A stretch of 64,000 bases of DNA from assembly GCA_963801065.1 (NCBI GenBank), contig CAWDDG010000009.1, positions 124,001 to 188,000 on the forward strand. Direction: 5' to 3'. This stretch comes from CAWDDG01 sp963801065 (GTDB lineage: Bacteria > Actinomycetota > Actinomycetes > Jiangellales > Jiangellaceae). The notes beneath the pieces were generated by a model, which had not been told where the DNA came from, searched no databases, and worked only from the letters and a program-made list of their open reading frames with translations. Shown in pieces: positions 17,654-25,481 of the stretch. Made by a program: the position numbers and the translations under genes. The stretch's first letter is position 1. The number at the start of each line of letters is the position of its first letter.

Positions 17654-18523
17654 ATGCAGGTGTCCCGCAGGACCGCCTTGACCGCGGCCGCGATCGGCGC
17701 CTCCTTCGTCGTCGTCGCCGGTGTGCTGGGGATGAGCCGTCTCGACGACCCGGCGCGCGCCGACTCCAAGGAGCCCGTCGCCGCGACGGTGACAGACGAA
17801 CCCCGCGCTCTGGCACAGCCGGAGCCGAAACCGGTGCCGCTGCACGCGCGGCTGCTACCCAACCTGCGCAGCCTGCCTCCCGAGGACGTCTCCATCGAGA
17901 TTGTCGACGGCGTGCGCCGGCTGCGCTTCGCCTCGATCATCGCGAACGCCGGTGTCGGTCCGGTCGAAACGCTGCCCGACGGCCTGCGTCCGTGCCCCGC
18001 GGGCCAGCGCCACGCGTCGCAGGTGCTGTACCACGACGCCGACGGCGACGGCCAGTTCGACCGGGCCGTCGACATCGCGACGAGCAGCCGACCCGGCGGG
18101 TGCATGCTCGACCACCCGACGCACGACCACTGGCACTTCGATGCCGCCGCGAGCTACACGTTGACCGAACCGGGTGAGACGGCTCCTGTCGCGGTCGCCG
18201 AGAAGGTCAGCTTCTGCTGGCGCGACAACCGGGTGACGCCTGCCGAGTCTCGGGTGCAGGTCGCCGAGCACTACGGCGACTGCGGCCGGGACCGGGTCCA
18301 GGGCATCAACCCGGGCTGGGCCGACGTGTACCGATCGACGCTTCCGGACCAGCATCTCGACCTTCCCGCCGGGCTGCCCGACGGGAACTACTGCCTGCAC
18401 AACGAGGCCGACCCGCTGGACCTGCTGCTAGAGACGGATGACGACGACAACGCCGCGGTCGTGCCGGTCCGGATCACCGGGGCCGCGGTCGCCGTCGCGG
18501 CTGGGGCCGTCCGCTGTATCTGA
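17654..18523 (+). CDS. Secreted lysyl-oxidase-like copper protein
   Basis: A 289-residue exported protein. The N-terminus MQVSRRTALTAAAIGASFVV carries twin Arg (possible Tat signal) and a hydrophobic core. The mature region contains HDHWHFDAAASYTL, the His-rich copper site of the lysyl oxidase family, plus KVSFCWRDN and DVYRSTLPDQHLDL, both typical of bacterial members. Lysyl oxidases deaminate lysine side chains to aldehydes, and the Streptomyces enzyme acts on secreted peptides. The ATG at 17654 gives the signal peptide; the upstream in-frame ATG at 17609 is less likely. Confidence 0.8.
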   Translation: MQVSRRTALTAAAIGASFVVVAGVLGMSRLDDPARADSKEPVAATVTDEPRALAQPEPKPVPLHARLLPNLRSLPPEDVSIEIVDGVRRLRFASIIANAGVGPVETLPDGLRPCPAGQRHASQVLYHDADGDGQFDRAVDIATSSRPGGCMLDHPTHDHWHFDAAASYTLTEPGETAPVAVAEKVSFCWRDNRVTPAESRVQVAEHYGDCGRDRVQGINPGWADVYRSTLPDQHLDLPAGLPDGNYCLHNEADPLDLLLETDDDDNAAVVPVRITGAAVAVAAGAVRCI

Positions 18524-18604
18524 GCCGGTGCGCTCATCGCCGCACGGTGTCGTCATCGTCCACCTGGCGGACGATCTCGGAGCCCAGCCCGGGCGCGAGC
18601 GTCG

Positions 18605-18820
18605 TCACGCGACGACCACCAGGACGTCGCCCTCCTGAACGACGTCACCGGGGTGGACCTTGACCTCGGCGACCCGGCCGCCCGCCTCGCACAGCACCGG
18701 GATCTCCATCTTCATCGACTCGAGGACGAGCAGCGTCTCGCCGGCCTCGACCAGGTCACCCTCGGCGACGGCCACGGAGAAGACGTTGGCCACCATCTCG
18801 GCGTAGATCTGCTCGGCCAC
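18605..18820 (-). CDS. Biotin/lipoyl-binding carrier protein (TB7.3-like BCCP)
   Basis: A 71-residue single-domain carrier. The biotinylation motif ESMKMEIP is present, with Lys as acceptor, followed by VAEVKVHPGDVVQEGDVLVVV. Size and sequence match M. tuberculosis TB7.3 (Rv3221c, 71 residues), a free-standing biotinylated protein. It is likely the carboxyl carrier of an acyl-CoA carboxylase whose catalytic subunits lie elsewhere. The GTG at 18820 fits the family start VAEQIYAEMVA. Its place near rsrA/sigR is conserved in actinobacteria. Confidence 0.88.
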   Translation of the reverse strand: MAEQIYAEMVANVFSVAVAEGDLVEAGETLLVLESMKMEIPVLCEAGGRVAEVKVHPGDVVQEGDVLVVVA

Positions 18821-18927
18821 GTCGGCTCTCCTCGTCGTCGCGGACATCGCCACCCCCGGCGCCGCCCTGCATTCCACCACGGCGTGGCGCCACCGCCAGC
18901 GAAGGGTCGGCACGCGACGATGAGATC

Positions 18928-19539
18928 GTGACGCTCGTGCTCCTGGCCGTGGCCGGCGGCGTGGTGATCGGTTTCGCCCGCGGCGGCGGTCTGGCCGGGA
19001 TCGTCCAGCTCCCGCTGCGGCGTCACCGGCTGCTCCTCACTGCGCTCGGCCTCTATGTGCTCGGGGTGCTCGCCGGTGCGGCCTGGGAGCCGCTGCTGTC
19101 GATGCTGGCCGGGCTGGCGTGGCTCACCTTTGCCTACTACGCATGGGTGAACCGGCGGGTACACGGCGCGGCGCTGGTGGCCGCTGGGCTCGCGGCGAAC
19201 GGGCTGGTCCTACTGCTCAACGGGGCCGTCCCGGTATCGCTCTCCGCCGCATCGCACGCCGGCGCCGATCCGGAAGCGCTCGTCGAGCCGGCCGATCACG
19301 AACCAAGCGGTCCGGACACCCTGCTTCCCTGGCTGGGGAAGACGGTCCCGGTCGCGTTCCCGCCGCGACCGGAAGTCGTCAGCCCCGGGGACGTGGTGGT
19401 GGCCGCCGGGCTGGCGCTGGTCGTCGGCATGGGCATGACCCGCGCCACCAGGCCGGGCACGGACGAGCAGGACGGGCTGGACCCGGAGCGTGAGACAATC
19501 GAGCCCGACCCGGAGCCGCACGGCTCCGTCGTGTCCTGA
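18928..19539 (+). CDS. DUF5317 membrane protein
   Basis: A 203-residue integral membrane protein. Hydrophobic segments include TLVLLAVAGGVVIGFA, LLLTALGLYVLGVLAG, AWLTFAYYAW, ALVAAGLAANGLVLLLNGAV and GDVVVAAGLALVVGMG, with an acidic cytoplasmic tail. The motif NGLVLLLNGAVPVS and the late FPPRPEVVSPGDV fit DUF5317, a family of unknown function in actinobacteria and clostridia. The GTG at 18928 is divergent from the biotin carrier gene. Confidence 0.7.
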   Translation: MTLVLLAVAGGVVIGFARGGGLAGIVQLPLRRHRLLLTALGLYVLGVLAGAAWEPLLSMLAGLAWLTFAYYAWVNRRVHGAALVAAGLAANGLVLLLNGAVPVSLSAASHAGADPEALVEPADHEPSGPDTLLPWLGKTVPVAFPPRPEVVSPGDVVVAAGLALVVGMGMTRATRPGTDEQDGLDPERETIEPDPEPHGSVVS

Positions 19540-19582
19540 CCGGCCGCCCGCGCCGGAACGTCGACGAAGGAGTACAACCGAC

Positions 19583-19657
19583 ATGGGCCGAGCTTCCCGC
19601 AAGCGCAAGGCGCGCAAGCGCAAGGGCGCCAACCACGGCAAGCGCCCAAACAGCTGA
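19583..19657 (+). CDS. 50S ribosomal protein bL37
   Basis: A 24-residue, highly basic peptide, MGRASRKRKARKRKGANHGK followed by RPNS. The GANHGKRPN ending is the signature of bL37, the small actinobacterial large-subunit protein seen in mycobacterial ribosome structures. AAGGAG at 19567-19572 is well placed before the ATG. It is too short for ordinary gene calls. A strong terminator follows at once. Confidence 0.85.
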   Translation: MGRASRKRKARKRKGANHGKRPNS

Positions 19658-19666
19658 CGACGACAG

Positions 19667-19701
19667 ACGGACCCCCCGGCCGAGACGGCCGGGGGTCCGT
19701 T
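19667..19701. terminator. Bidirectional terminator between bL37 and rsrA
   Basis: GGACCCCCCGGCC (19669-19681) pairs with GGCCGGGGGTCC (19687-19698), with a single bulged C. It lies 10 nt after the bL37 stop and just beyond the rsrA stop on the other strand, so it can end both convergent transcripts. Confidence 0.85.
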
Positions 19702-19715
19702 ATCGCTCGTTCACG

Positions 19716-19991
19716 TCAGAGGTCGCTCATCTCGACCCGAATCTGCTGGATCCGGCTGAGGACGCGCTGGCGCAGCTCGTCGGGCGCGTGCTCGCACTGG
19801 CACGAGCGCGCCACCAGCGCCATGACGACCCGCTCGAGGTCGTACTTGCGAAGGCACGGCGCGCACTCGTCGAGGTGTTCCTCGACGACCGCGTAGGACG
19901 CGGGCTCGTCGCCCATCTCGTGATCGAGGAAGACGTAGACCCGATCGAGGATCTCGGCACAGTCGGTGTCGTGCGGCTCGCCGCAACTCAT
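19716..19991 (-). CDS. rsrA: Redox-sensing zinc anti-sigma factor RsrA
   Basis: A 91-residue ZAS-family anti-sigma factor. Cys11, His39, Cys43 and Cys46 (HLDECAPC) form the zinc site; oxidation by diamide or disulfide stress forms a disulfide, expels zinc and releases SigR. The ATG at 19991 overlaps the sigR stop by 4 nt, so production is coupled to the sigma factor it inhibits. Length and Cys spacing closely match Streptomyces RsrA. Confidence 0.93.
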   Translation of the reverse strand: MSCGEPHDTDCAEILDRVYVFLDHEMGDEPASYAVVEEHLDECAPCLRKYDLERVVMALVARSCQCEHAPDELRQRVLSRIQQIRVEMSDL

Positions 19992-20692
19992 CCTCCGACC
20001 TCCTTCGCGACGGCCGGTACGAGCCCGCGTTCGCGGGCGTAGTCCTCAAGGAGGCCGCGTAGTTGACGGCGGCCTCGGTGCAACCGGGACATCACGGTGC
20101 CGATGGGCGTGCCCATGATCTCGGCGATGTCCTTGTAGGGGAAGCCCTCGACGTCGGCGAGGTATACCGCGATCCGGAACTCCTCCGGAATCCGCTGGAG
20201 TGCGTCCTTCACATCGGAGTCGGGCAGATGCCCGAGCGCTTCGGCCTCGGCAGACAACAGGCCGGTCGAGGAGTGAGCCTCGGCGCGGGCCATCTGCCAG
20301 TCCTCGACCTCCTCCGCCGCGCTCTGCTGGGGCTCGCGCTGCTTCTTGCGGTAGGAGTTGATGAACGTGTTGGTGAGGATGCGGTAGAGCCAGGCCTTGA
20401 GGTTCGTGCCCTCTTTGAACTGGTGGAACGAGCCGTACGCCTTGGCGAAGGTCTCCTGGACCAGGTCCTCCGCGTCACTGGCATTACGGGTCATCCGCAG
20501 CGCCGCCGAATACAGCTGGTCGAGGAAAGGCAGCGCGTCGCGTTCGAACCGCTGTGCGCGCTCTTCTGTGGTTTCCTGCACGGCCATCGCCCGCGATGCT
20601 ATCTGCGGGGGCGCGGTCGGGGGCGGCCACTCCGTCCACCGTGATGCGCTCACCGGCTTCGCCTCGAGGTAGCCGGCACTGGACGTTGTCAC
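19988..20692 (-). CDS. sigR: ECF sigma factor SigR (disulfide stress), with N-terminally extended form
   Basis: A group-4 sigma factor controlling thiol-oxidative stress genes. Region 2: DAEDLVQETFAKAYGSFHQF and GTNLKAWLYRILTNTFINSY; region 4: IPEEFRIAVYLADVEGFPYK and GTPIGTVMSRLHRGRRQLR. The canonical short form starts at ATG 20587 (MAVQETTEERAQRFERDA, 199 residues). The frame stays open upstream to GTG 20692, preceded by GGAGG, giving 234 residues. Streptomyces makes such a long unstable form from its autoregulated promoter. A SigR-type promoter lies at 20735-20763. The upstream ATG 20737 falls inside that promoter and is unlikely. Coupled to rsrA by a 4-nt overlap. Confidence 0.93.
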   Translation of the reverse strand: MTTSSAGYLEAKPVSASRWTEWPPPTAPPQIASRAMAVQETTEERAQRFERDALPFLDQLYSAALRMTRNASDAEDLVQETFAKAYGSFHQFKEGTNLKAWLYRILTNTFINSYRKKQREPQQSAAEEVEDWQMARAEAHSSTGLLSAEAEALGHLPDSDVKDALQRIPEEFRIAVYLADVEGFPYKDIAEIMGTPIGTVMSRLHRGRRQLRGLLEDYARERGLVPAVAKEVGG

Positions 20693-20733
20693 GTGTACTT
20701 CGTCCTCCAGGTTGTTCGGGTTGTACGGAGTGG

Positions 20734-21375
20734 TCAACGCCGGGCGGCGGTCAGCGCATTCCCCACCCAGGCCCGGACGGTCGAGACGACCAGGTCGAGT
20801 GTTTCCTGCTGGTCATGCGCCTTGAGGACTGCCATGCCGTGGTCGGCGTGGGCGATGGGGACGAGATCGAAGGGACCGCCCTGCAGGAATTCGCCGGGCC
20901 TGCCGAACGAGTCCCGCTCCCCTTGGACGACCAAGGTCGGGACGCCGGCGCCGACCAGCTCATCGAGCCGCGAACGCTCGGGCCTTCCCGGCGGATGCAG
21001 CGGGAAGGCGAGCGCGACAACGGCGTGGGCGCCCACTGCGCCGGCGGTCCGGCACGCGACCCGGGCGCCGGCGCTCCGTCCCCCGACGACCACCGGAACG
21101 TCTCGAGGGACGGCATCCAGTACGGCCGTCCAGGCCTTGTCGAGGACGGCCGGCGCTGGCCCGACCTTGCGGCCGGCCACCCGCCAGGGTTGCTCCACCC
21201 GGATGACGCTGATGCCGTGCGATGGCAACGCCTTCGCGAGAGCGGCGAGGTCGCGGGCTCCGATCCCGCCGCCGGCTCCATGTCCCAGCACCAGCGTTGC
21301 CCGGGCGTCGCCGGCCTCGGCCGCGGTCAGCCGGGCCCGACCGACAGGCGTCGCGACGGTCGTCGTACGTGTCAC
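20734..21375 (-). CDS. Alpha/beta-hydrolase family protein (Tex30/KANL3-like)
   Basis: A 213-residue hydrolase. LVLGHGAGGGIGARD is the oxyanion region and VVVGGRSAGARVACR carries the nucleophile Ser. LVVQGERDSFG contains the acid Asp and HADHGMAVLK the His. The GRSAGARVA elbow is typical of small KANL3/Tex30-type alpha/beta hydrolases of unknown substrate. It lies directly upstream of sigR, with sigR promoter elements in its last codons. Confidence 0.8.
   Translation of the reverse strand: MTRTTTVATPVGRARLTAAEAGDARATLVLGHGAGGGIGARDLAALAKALPSHGISVIRVEQPWRVAGRKVGPAPAVLDKAWTAVLDAVPRDVPVVVGGRSAGARVACRTAGAVGAHAVVALAFPLHPPGRPERSRLDELVGAGVPTLVVQGERDSFGRPGEFLQGGPFDLVPIAHADHGMAVLKAHDQQETLDLVVSTVRAWVGNALTAARR
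20735..20763 (-). promoter_or_regulatory. SigR-type autoregulatory promoter of sigR
   Basis: On the minus strand GGGAAT (20763-20758) is followed after 19 nt by GTTG (20738-20735), matching the SigR consensus GGAAT-N18/19-GTT. The start site would be near 20729, upstream of GTG 20692 but downstream of ATG 20737. The promoter lies mostly inside the 3' end of the upstream alpha/beta hydrolase gene. Confidence 0.75.
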
Positions 21376-21466
21376 GCTTCCGCACGGTAGTGCCAGTCGG
21401 CCCTCCGGACGTGGTTGATGACGTCAATAGACTGATCGGGCCGGCACGCGCGGAAGGACCGGGGCC

Positions 21467-22963
21467 ATGGGTCGTGACATCGAAACCACGCAGTTCACCC
21501 GCGAGGACCGGGTTCGCTACCGCGACAAGATCAAGCTTGATCTGGCTGCGCTGCACGAGCTCGTCGAGAGTGGGCGCTTCGAGACCGGCCGCCGGCTGTG
21601 CGGGGTCGAGATGGAGATGTACCTCACCGACCCCGAGGGCAACGCGGCGCCCATCAACTCGACGCTGCTCGACCACATCGCGTCGGCGGACTTCCAGACC
21701 GAGCTGGCACAGTTCAACATCGAGTTCGACATCCGGCCGCGACTGCTGACGGGTCATGTCTTCCAGACCATCGACACCGAGCTGCGTCGATCGCTCAACC
21801 ATGCGCACGACATCGCCGAGCAGCTCGGCGCCCGGGTGATGATCATCGGCATCCTGCCGACGCTCACCAACTTCGACGTGACCGAGGAGAACCTGTCCGT
21901 GAACCCTCGGTACAAGGCGCTGAACGACATGATCCTCGCCGCGAGGGGCGAGGACATCCTCATCCGCATCGAAGGCGAGGAGCTGCTCAAGACCCACGCC
22001 AACTCCATCGTCTTCGAGGCGGCATGCACGTCGATGCAGCTGCACCTGCAGGTGGATCCACACGAGTTCGGCCTGTACTGGAACGCGGCGCAGGCGTTGT
22101 CGGCGCCGCTGGTCGCCGTGGCTGCCAACTCCCCGTTCTTCCTCGGCAAGCAGCTCCACCACGAGACCCGGATCGCGCTGTTCGAGCAGGCCACGGACAC
22201 CAGGACCGAGGAGTTGACGCTCCAGGGCGTCCGTCCTCGGGTGTGGTTCGGCGAGAAGTGGCTCGACGAGGGCGAGGGCCTCTGGGAACTGTTCGACGAG
22301 AACGTCCGCTACTTTCCGGCGCTGCTGCCCATCTGCGACGACGAGGACCCCCGGCAGATGCTGGACGCCGGCGACGTGCCGAGCCTGCCCGAGCTCACCT
22401 TGCACAACGGCACGATCTACCGCTGGAACCGGCCTGTGTACGAGGTCTTCCGCGGACGGCCGCACATGCGCATCGAGAACCGGGTCCTGCCGGCCGGACC
22501 GTCGGTTCCCGACTCGGTCGCCAACAGCGTCCTGTACTACGGCCTTCTGCACGGGCTCGTGTCTCGTCCGCGTCCCCACCTGTGGGAGCAGATGAGCTTC
22601 GCCGCGGCCACCGAGAACTTCTACGTCGCCGCACGGGACGGCCTCCGGGCCAGGCTCTACTGGCCGCGCATCGGCGCCCGGGTCCCGGTCACCGAGCTGC
22701 TTCTGCGCCACCTGCTGCCTGTAGCCCGCCAGGGGCTGCTCGACTGGGGCGTCGACGAGGTCGAGGTCGACTACTACCTCGGCATCATCGAGGAGCGAAC
22801 CCTCTCCGGCGTGACCGGCGCAGACTGGCAGATCGCCACCTGGCGCACCCTGATCGACGACGAGGGACTCGACCGGGCCGAGGCCGCCCGCGAGTTGGTG
22901 CGCCGCTACCAGCAACGCTCCTTCGCGAGCACCCCCGTCCACACTTGGCCCGTCGGCGGCTGA
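21467..22963 (+). CDS. Glutamate-cysteine ligase family (GCS2) protein
   Basis: A 498-residue ATP-dependent carboxylate-amine ligase of the GCS2 type. RRLCGVEMEMYLTDPEGN holds the metal-binding Glu residues. TELAQFNIEFDIRPRLL, SMQLHLQVDPHEFG and RMRIENRVLPAGPSVPD-like blocks (PHMRIENRVLPAGP) match the actinobacterial branch annotated as glutamate-cysteine ligase. Whether it makes gamma-glutamylcysteine (as EgtA does for ergothioneine) or another amide cannot be decided. Proximity to the thiol-stress regulator sigR is suggestive. ATG 21467. Confidence 0.8.
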   Translation: MGRDIETTQFTREDRVRYRDKIKLDLAALHELVESGRFETGRRLCGVEMEMYLTDPEGNAAPINSTLLDHIASADFQTELAQFNIEFDIRPRLLTGHVFQTIDTELRRSLNHAHDIAEQLGARVMIIGILPTLTNFDVTEENLSVNPRYKALNDMILAARGEDILIRIEGEELLKTHANSIVFEAACTSMQLHLQVDPHEFGLYWNAAQALSAPLVAVAANSPFFLGKQLHHETRIALFEQATDTRTEELTLQGVRPRVWFGEKWLDEGEGLWELFDENVRYFPALLPICDDEDPRQMLDAGDVPSLPELTLHNGTIYRWNRPVYEVFRGRPHMRIENRVLPAGPSVPDSVANSVLYYGLLHGLVSRPRPHLWEQMSFAAATENFYVAARDGLRARLYWPRIGARVPVTELLLRHLLPVARQGLLDWGVDEVEVDYYLGIIEERTLSGVTGADWQIATWRTLIDDEGLDRAEAARELVRRYQQRSFASTPVHTWPVGG

Positions 22964-23009
22964 CCGACGACGTCAGGCATGCCGACGACGGGAGATATCC
23001 TCTCCCCTC

Positions 23010-24059
23010 GTGACCGAGCTCTACCACCGCTTCGACGGATACGACGACATCAAGGCCCTCCTGGACGGCTCCGACGAGGACCTCCTTGTCGCACTGGCTG
23101 GAAAGCCCGCGCTGATCCACATCCCGGCCGCCGAAACGGCAGGCCGACCCCGCGCGCGGCTGATGGCATGCCTCATGCACGGCAACGAGCCCTCCGGCTA
23201 CCGGGCCGTGGTCGAGATCCTACGGCGAGGGCACCGGTTTCCGTTCGACTTGTGGGTGCTGATCGGCAACGTCCGCGCAGCGACGCAGGACGGCTGGTAC
23301 GCCCAGCGCTACCTTGACGACCAGGAGGACTTCAACCGGGTCTGGGACTCCGCGCCGGCCACGACCCGGATGCGTCGCTGCGCCCAGTCGATCCTCGTGG
23401 AGCTCCGGGCATCCGACCTCGAGGCCGCCGTCGACCTGCACAACAACAGCGGGCAGAACCCCTTCTACGCGATCCTCCCCCAGCCCAGCCCAGAAGGGCT
23501 GCGGCTCGCTGCTCTCTGTGCCGACACGCTGCTGCAGTGGAACCTGCGGGCTCACACGCTCATGGAGGCACTCTCCGACCGGTGCCCGACCGTAGCCGTC
23601 GAGTGCGGACTGCCCCACCTGCCTGAGGGCACCGAATACGCGACCGGTGTGCTCGACCGCTTCCTCGGCGCCGACGGCTTCGCTGTGGCGGGAGACGCCG
23701 GCGCCCGCCCGGGGCGGATCGTGCAGACGCTCCACCGCGTGACCGTGCGCCCCGAGGTCACCTTCGCGTTCGGCGCGGAGCTCGACGAGAGAACCGACCT
23801 CGTCATCGCGCCCGGCCTTGATGCATACAACTTCGGCACTCTGCCGGCCGGTCACACGATCGGCCACATCGACCCGGGCGCGGCGATGCCACTGGTCGCC
23901 GATGACATGGCCGGCCGCGACGTGACCTGGCAGCTCTTCCGTGCCGCGGCGGACGGGCGCCTGGTCGTCACCGAGGACGTGACGCCGGTCATGATGACCA
24001 CGACGGTGGTACAGGCCCGTCGCGACTGCCTCTTCTACACAGCCGGACCCGTCGTCTAG
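23010..24059 (+). CDS. Succinylglutamate desuccinylase/aspartoacylase-like M14 zinc hydrolase
   Basis: A 349-residue zinc-dependent amidohydrolase. MHGNEPSGYRA supplies His and Glu zinc ligands, and AAVDLHNNSGQNPFYA supplies the second His. VECGLPHLPEGTEYA fits the substrate pocket with the catalytic Glu. The C-terminal half forms the beta domain of the AstE/AspA family. It should cleave an N-acyl amino acid or similar amide; the exact substrate is unknown. The GTG at 23010 follows the GCS2 gene by 46 bp and may be in one operon, which would pair an amide-forming with an amide-cleaving enzyme. Confidence 0.8.
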   Translation: MTELYHRFDGYDDIKALLDGSDEDLLVALAGKPALIHIPAAETAGRPRARLMACLMHGNEPSGYRAVVEILRRGHRFPFDLWVLIGNVRAATQDGWYAQRYLDDQEDFNRVWDSAPATTRMRRCAQSILVELRASDLEAAVDLHNNSGQNPFYAILPQPSPEGLRLAALCADTLLQWNLRAHTLMEALSDRCPTVAVECGLPHLPEGTEYATGVLDRFLGADGFAVAGDAGARPGRIVQTLHRVTVRPEVTFAFGAELDERTDLVIAPGLDAYNFGTLPAGHTIGHIDPGAAMPLVADDMAGRDVTWQLFRAAADGRLVVTEDVTPVMMTTTVVQARRDCLFYTAGPVV

Positions 24060-24805
24060 AACAAGGCGTCGTCGCCGTCGTCGGGCGGCAGCGGCTCGAC
24101 GAGCTGAGGGCCGTTGTTGTCGACCTTGTTGACCTCGGTCGACACCGGGTACGCCTCCAGCAGCCCTGGCGCCGCCGGGACGAGCAGCCGTCGAAGCGAG
24201 TCGACGTCGTCGGTCCGGGGGTCGAGCCATGCGGCCCAGTCGTCCGGATCAACGATCATGGGCGCGCGGTCGTGGATCTGGCCGATGTCGTCCTCAGCGG
24301 TAGTCGTCAGGATGACCGACGTCCATTGGAAGGCATCGGGGTCGTCGTCATCGGCGACCTTGGGGTCGCGCCAGATCTCGTACAGGCCGGCCATGGCCAT
24401 CACGCCGCCGTCGCGCGGACGGATGAAGAACGGCTGCTTCCTTCCCTTCACCTCGCCGTACCACTCGTAGAACCCGTCGGCCGGAAGCAGGCACCGGCGC
24501 ATGGTGAAGGCCCGCCGGAACGCCGGCTTCTCGTGGGCCGTCTCGACCCGGGCGTTGATCAGCCGGTTGCCCATCGACGGGTCCTTGGCCCACGACGGCA
24601 CCAGTCCCCAGCGCAGCACCGTGAGCCTGCGCTCGGGGCCGGCCTCCGGCTCGCTGCGGCGTCGGCGGGTCAACACGGCATAGACGTCCTTGGTCGGCGC
24701 CACGTTCCAGTCCGGCTCGAGGCGCTCGCGCACCTCGATCCGGTCGACCCCGAACTCCTCGGCCAGCTCGTCGGCGCTGTGGCTGACCGCGTATCTTCCG
24801 CACAT
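24056..24805 (-). CDS. SOS-response-associated peptidase (SRAP/YedK/HMCES family)
   Basis: A 249-residue SRAP protein. It begins MCGRYAVS, so Cys2 becomes the N-terminal residue that forms a thiazolidine crosslink with abasic sites in single-stranded DNA. NVAPTKDVYAV, LRWGLVPSWAKDP, NARVETAHEKPAF, RCLLPADGFYEW and HDRAPMIV (active-site His) are all present. The ATG at 24805 is chosen because Cys must be residue 2; the frame continues upstream to 24862. It is convergent with the M14 hydrolase, overlapping by 4 bp. In M. tuberculosis the homologue Rv3226c also neighbours aroA. Confidence 0.92.
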   Translation of the reverse strand: MCGRYAVSHSADELAEEFGVDRIEVRERLEPDWNVAPTKDVYAVLTRRRRSEPEAGPERRLTVLRWGLVPSWAKDPSMGNRLINARVETAHEKPAFRRAFTMRRCLLPADGFYEWYGEVKGRKQPFFIRPRDGGVMAMAGLYEIWRDPKVADDDDPDAFQWTSVILTTTAEDDIGQIHDRAPMIVDPDDWAAWLDPRTDDVDSLRRLLVPAAPGLLEAYPVSTEVNKVDNNGPQLVEPLPPDDGDDALF

Positions 24806-24880
24806 CGAACCCAGCCTGCCACGCCGTTCGGACGTGCGGTCAGGGGTTCGGGACGGTCTCATTCGTGGTAGGCAAGAGAT

Positions 24881-25432
24881 ATGAGCCTCGTTCGCTTCGT
24901 CGCCCGCCCGATGCTCGCCTCGATCTTCGTCGCGCAGGGGTACAAGAAGCTGCGCGACCCCGACTCGGCGGCCGCCCGTGCCAAGCCGGTGGTCGACCGG
25001 CTCACCCCGATGATGGAGAAGTACACGCCACAGGTACCGACCGACGCCCGGACACTCGTGCGGATCAGCGGCGCCGTCGAACTCGGCGCCGGCGCGATGC
25101 TCGCGACAGGGAATCTGCCGCGGATCGCGTCGCTGATCCTGGCCGGCTCACTCGTTCCCTCGACGGCGATCAGTCACCCGTTCTGGGACGTTCAGGACCC
25201 GGCCGAGAAGGCCAACCAGCGCGTCCACTTCCTCAAGAACGTGGGCCTGGCCGGCGGACTGCTGGTCGCCGGCGTCGACACCGAGGGCCGCCCGGGTCTC
25301 GGCTGGCGGGCCCGCCGCGCCGCGGTCGACGCACGGCGCGTTGCGCGGACGGCCAAGCGCGAGGCCAGGCTGACCGCCCGCGCCGCGCGTGCCGAGGTCC
25401 GTAACAAGGCGCACGACATACTTCCCGGCTAG
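24881..25432 (+). CDS. DoxX family membrane protein
   Basis: A 183-residue protein with the DoxX N-terminus RFVARPMLASIFVAQGYKKL, then hydrophobic helices LVRISGAVELGAGAMLATG, IASLILAGSLVPSTAI and FLKNVGLAGGLLVAG. The C-terminal 50 residues are unusually Arg/Ala-rich (ARRAAVDARRVARTAKREAR), probably a cytoplasmic coiled tail. DoxX proteins are associated with thiol and oxidative stress; the precise role is unknown. It is divergent from the SRAP gene. Confidence 0.8.
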   Translation: MSLVRFVARPMLASIFVAQGYKKLRDPDSAAARAKPVVDRLTPMMEKYTPQVPTDARTLVRISGAVELGAGAMLATGNLPRIASLILAGSLVPSTAISHPFWDVQDPAEKANQRVHFLKNVGLAGGLLVAGVDTEGRPGLGWRARRAAVDARRVARTAKREARLTARAARAEVRNKAHDILPG

Positions 25433-25481
25433 GGCAGCCGCCTGGCAATAGACGGCGATCAGGTCCGCGATACTGAGGGTC

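Noticed and set aside
20960..22942. 660-codon minus-strand frame opposite the GCS2 ligase
   Set aside because: Antisense shadow; it also runs through the hydrolase gene in the wrong frame.
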